DNA from: Clostridioides difficile
GTDB lineage: Bacteria > Bacillota > Clostridia > Peptostreptococcales > Peptostreptococcaceae
DNA length: 36,623 nucleotides
Direction: 5' to 3'
Assembly: GCF_001299635.1 (NCBI RefSeq)
Contig: NZ_JRHN01000048.1
Span: forward strand, 1 to 36,623
Each line of letters opens with the position of its first letter. Positions within the stretch are counted from its first letter, which is position 1. Below are positions 34,647 to 36,623 of this stretch, in pieces. Position numbers and translations under genes: made by a program. The notes beneath the pieces were generated by a model that saw only the letters and a list, made by a program, of their open reading frames with translations, was not told where the DNA came from and did not search any database.

Positions 34647-36623
34647 TTAATTTTTTGCTCTTTTTGTTTGATACACTAACCCACAAATTGCTACAATACC
34701 AATAAGTATGTATGGCATTATTTGAGTTTCATCACCTGTTTTTGGTGATTTTACAACTATGTCATTTGTTGGTGGTACTGGTGGATTTACTATTGTATCA
34801 TTTTTTGATGGCACTGATGGATTTTCCACTACATCACCTGATGGTGGCACTGGTGGATTTATCACTGTATCATCTGATGGTGGTACTGGTGGATTTATTA
34901 CTGTATCATCTGATGGTGGTATTGGTGGATTTATCACTGTATCATCTGACGGTGGTACTGGTGGATTTATCACTGTATCATCTGATGGTGGTGATGGCTT
35001 AGGTTTATGACCATTTGAGTTATCATTACCATTATCTGGTGGCACTGGTGGATTCACATCAGGGTCTCCATCTGTTGGTACACCTATATTGAAATCAACT
35101 TCCTCGCCATTTTTTTGTTCTATTGTATAACTTAATAAATTTTGCTTACTAGTAGGCAATAAAGATGAATGGTCTTTATCACCAAAATCGAAAACTGTCT
35201 TAAAATACTGAATAGCTTTTGGGAAAATATAATCATAAGATAAAGCAGATATATTAGCTTTTACATCTGGCTTATTAACACTCTTAAGTTTAAACTTTTC
35301 TTGTGTTGAGATTTCTACTTCACCTGTACCTATTACATTTCCATTTTCATCATAAGCAGTTACTCCATCTGGTAACTTTAATTTAACTATACCACTATAA
35401 CCTACTAAAGCTATAGCTTCTGTTTCATAAGTACCATCTTGATTCTTATCAAATTTAATATCAGTCAAACCATTACTCAGACTAGGTTTTCCTGTATCAT
35501 TTGGCTTTAATTCTTCACGCCCTGCATTTAATAATGCCTCTAAGTAAGCTTTTGAATTTATTGCTGCTTCCTTACCTTTTAGATACTCAGCTTTTTCCTC
35601 TTCAGTCTTTGCACTCTCTATAAACATATCATAAAGCTTTATATTAGCTTGATATTGTTTAAGTCTTTCCTGCTCATTCATTTGCCCAAGCATAATCCAA
35701 ATAGCATCTTGAGTAGTAGAATGAGTTATACCTTCATATTCTTCTCCACCTAAATTAAATTGTTGCTTATATCCAAATCCATCAAACTCAGAACCCGCAT
35801 ATAGTATAGATTTAATTGCATCTTCGTTTTGATTTTCTTGACCATTAAAATCTTCTGCTGGTAAGTATGGACTCTTATTATGACTAGTTGGAGATTTTAG
35901 ATGATTATTATAACAAAATGCAGTTTGTTCTCCGTCTTCACCTTCTATTATATATTTCCCATCTTTATAGCCTGCACCTATAAGACCTTCTATTATATAA
36001 TCAAAAGTTAAAGTTTTTGTAATATCATCAAATCTCACATCAAAATAAGGTCTATTTGAACCATCTGTTTCTTTTAACAAACATGTATTTTTTACTTTTG
36101 AATTTTTATTATGCCATAATCCAATATTTGCATCTTTTGAAGTAAGTACCTCACTAATTTCTGACTGTTCATCTGTTTTTACATCATTTTCATCTTCCCA
36201 GAAATTATATACAATCTTATTTATTTGAGATACAGTAAGATTAAGAATATCTTCAATATTCTGCTTCAAACTCATTTCTTCTACTTCTAATTCTTCCTCT
36301 TCTTCTGATGGTATAATTTCACCTAATGGCTTCTCCCCATCTGGTATCTCTTCACCTGATGGTTTCTCTCCATCTGGTATCTCTTCACCTGATGGCTTCT
36401 CCCCATCTGGTATCTCTTCACCTGATGGCTTCTCTCCATCTGGTGTTTCTCCTCCTGATGGCTTCTCTCCGTCTGGTGTTTCCTCTCCTGATGGCTTCTC
36501 TCCATCTGGTGTTTCTCCTCCTGATGGCTTCTCTCCATCTGGTGTTTCTCCTCCTGATGGCTTCTCTCCGTCTGGTGTTTCTCCTCCTGATGGCTTCTCT
36601 CCGTCTGGTGTTTCTCCTCCTGA
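34647..36623 (-). CDS. sortase-anchored surface protein with NPPVPP repeats, N-terminus outside the window
   Basis: The frame is open to the right edge: 658 residues visible, with start and signal peptide beyond 36623. In order from the edge come 11-residue repeats of the type GGETPDGEKPS, a short Glu-rich stretch, a globular adhesin-like region (about 36275-35100), 12-residue repeats NPPVPPSDDTVI, the sorting motif SPKTG, a hydrophobic segment (IMPYILIGIVAICGLVY) and a basic end KRAKN. SPKTG fits the (S/N)PxTG signal of C. difficile sortase B. The architecture and place match CD3246, a known substrate of the secreted protease PPEP-1, which cuts between the prolines of VNP|PVP. Cleavage would release the protein from the wall. 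Confidence 0.9.
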   Translation of the reverse strand, partial: SGGETPDGEKPSGGETPDGEKPSGGETPDGEKPSGGETPDGEKPSGEETPDGEKPSGGETPDGEKPSGEEIPDGEKPSGEEIPDGEKPSGEEIPDGEKPLGEIIPSEEEEELEVEEMSLKQNIEDILNLTVSQINKIVYNFWEDENDVKTDEQSEISEVLTSKDANIGLWHNKNSKVKNTCLLKETDGSNRPYFDVRFDDITKTLTFDYIIEGLIGAGYKDGKYIIEGEDGEQTAFCYNNHLKSPTSHNKSPYLPAEDFNGQENQNEDAIKSILYAGSEFDGFGYKQQFNLGGEEYEGITHSTTQDAIWIMLGQMNEQERLKQYQANIKLYDMFIESAKTEEEKAEYLKGKEAAINSKAYLEALLNAGREELKPNDTGKPSLSNGLTDIKFDKNQDGTYETEAIALVGYSGIVKLKLPDGVTAYDENGNVIGTGEVEISTQEKFKLKSVNKPDVKANISALSYDYIFPKAIQYFKTVFDFGDKDHSSLLPTSKQNLLSYTIEQKNGEEVDFNIGVPTDGDPDVNPPVPPDNGNDNSNGHKPKPSPPSDDTVINPPVPPSDDTVINPPIPPSDDTVINPPVPPSDDTVINPPVPPSGDVVENPSVPSKNDTIVNPPVPPTNDIVVKSPKTGDETQIMPYILIGIVAICGLVYQTKRAKN
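34764..35003 (-). repeat. 36-nt coding repeats (NPPVPP units)
   Basis: About seven 36-nt units encoding PPVPPSDDTVIN and variants. Central units are almost identical, and the two nearest the sorting signal diverge (NPSVPSKND, NPPVPPTND). Confidence 0.9.
36307..36623 (-). repeat. 33-nt coding repeats (GETPDGEKPSG units)
   Basis: Nine units of 33 nt in the window, continuing past the edge. The units closest to the globular region differ (GEEIPDGEKPS, GEKPLGEIIPS) and the distal ones are nearly identical, the pattern of recent expansion by unequal recombination. Confidence 0.9.

Noticed and set aside
36275-36330. Apparent break or frameshift in the surface-protein gene, with a start at ATG 36275
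   Set aside because: Re-reading the codons shows an open frame (SEEEEELEVEEM) continuing through the 33-nt repeats to the window edge. The ATG is internal and lacks an SD.
36323-36538. Small frame of His/Glu/Arg repeats
   Set aside because: It is an out-of-frame reading of the 33-nt repeats of the surface protein.
36307-36623. CRISPR-like array
   Set aside because: The 33-nt repeats are contiguous with no spacers, and they encode an in-frame protein repeat.

Overview
The window is low-GC Firmicutes DNA. I read it as a chromosomal segment of Clostridioides difficile. The markers are a complete selenium-dependent D-proline reductase (prd) operon with prdF, a BclA-type spore collagen glycoprotein, an SPKTG-anchored surface protein with NPPVPP repeats, the CdsR/CdsB cysteine-degradation pair, and the 5' end of an IStron (group I intron plus IS element). 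Nearly every gene has a strong Shine-Dalgarno (SD) sequence. Several genes start at TTG or GTG, and several start internal to the longest open frame.

Layout. 1-710: a UvrA-like ABC gene interrupted by an IStron, which begins right after a TTGAT target. 1110-7000 (minus strand): PIG-L deacetylase, Hsp33, an alpha/beta-type SASP overlapping a methyltransferase, an M20 amidohydrolase and L-serine dehydratase. 7278-14514 (plus strand): lysine/diaminopimelate synthesis in the order dapA1, lysine riboswitch, asd, dapA2, dapB1, dapH, then (after a minus-strand SPFH gene) dapB2. 14593-18261 (minus): bclA, then a DUF4179 anti-sigma-like gene and its sigma factor. 18416-23428 (minus): hpt, cdsB with a sigma-54 promoter, cdsR preceded by an overlapping 45-codon membrane-peptide ORF, and a degenerate methyltransferase. 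23612-24247: a two-OB-fold SSB-like protein. 24909-34276 (minus): tauE-like exporter, prdF, a prdE remnant, prdE, prdD, prdB (selenocysteine), a 94-aa gene, prdA, a stand-alone PrdA N-domain gene and the activator prdR. 34647 to the end: the surface protein, which runs off the window.

How the genes work together. The prd operon reduces D-proline to 5-aminovalerate. PrdF converts L- to D-proline, PrdA and PrdB form the reductase, and PrdR activates a sigma-54 promoter that I can read 168 bp upstream of the first gene. CdsR/CdsB do the same for cysteine breakdown from a second sigma-54 promoter with the same core (TGGCAT-N5-TTGC). A third perfect match points into an otherwise empty 660-bp gap, on the opposite strand to the prd genes.

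The most unusual structure is in prd. PrdA has three parts: an N-domain, a middle domain and a C-domain, with the self-cleaving Thr416-Cys417 bond between the last two. The locus also carries all three parts as separate genes (N-domain copy, prdD, prdE). The prdD/prdE split falls exactly at the PrdA cleavage bond, and the pyruvoyl-forming cysteine is absent. A decayed second prdE follows. Other points worth a second look are a terminator, promoter and RBS folded into one inverted repeat at the SASP gene, a structured prd leader, intergenic hairpins inside prd, and the small ORF overlapping cdsR.
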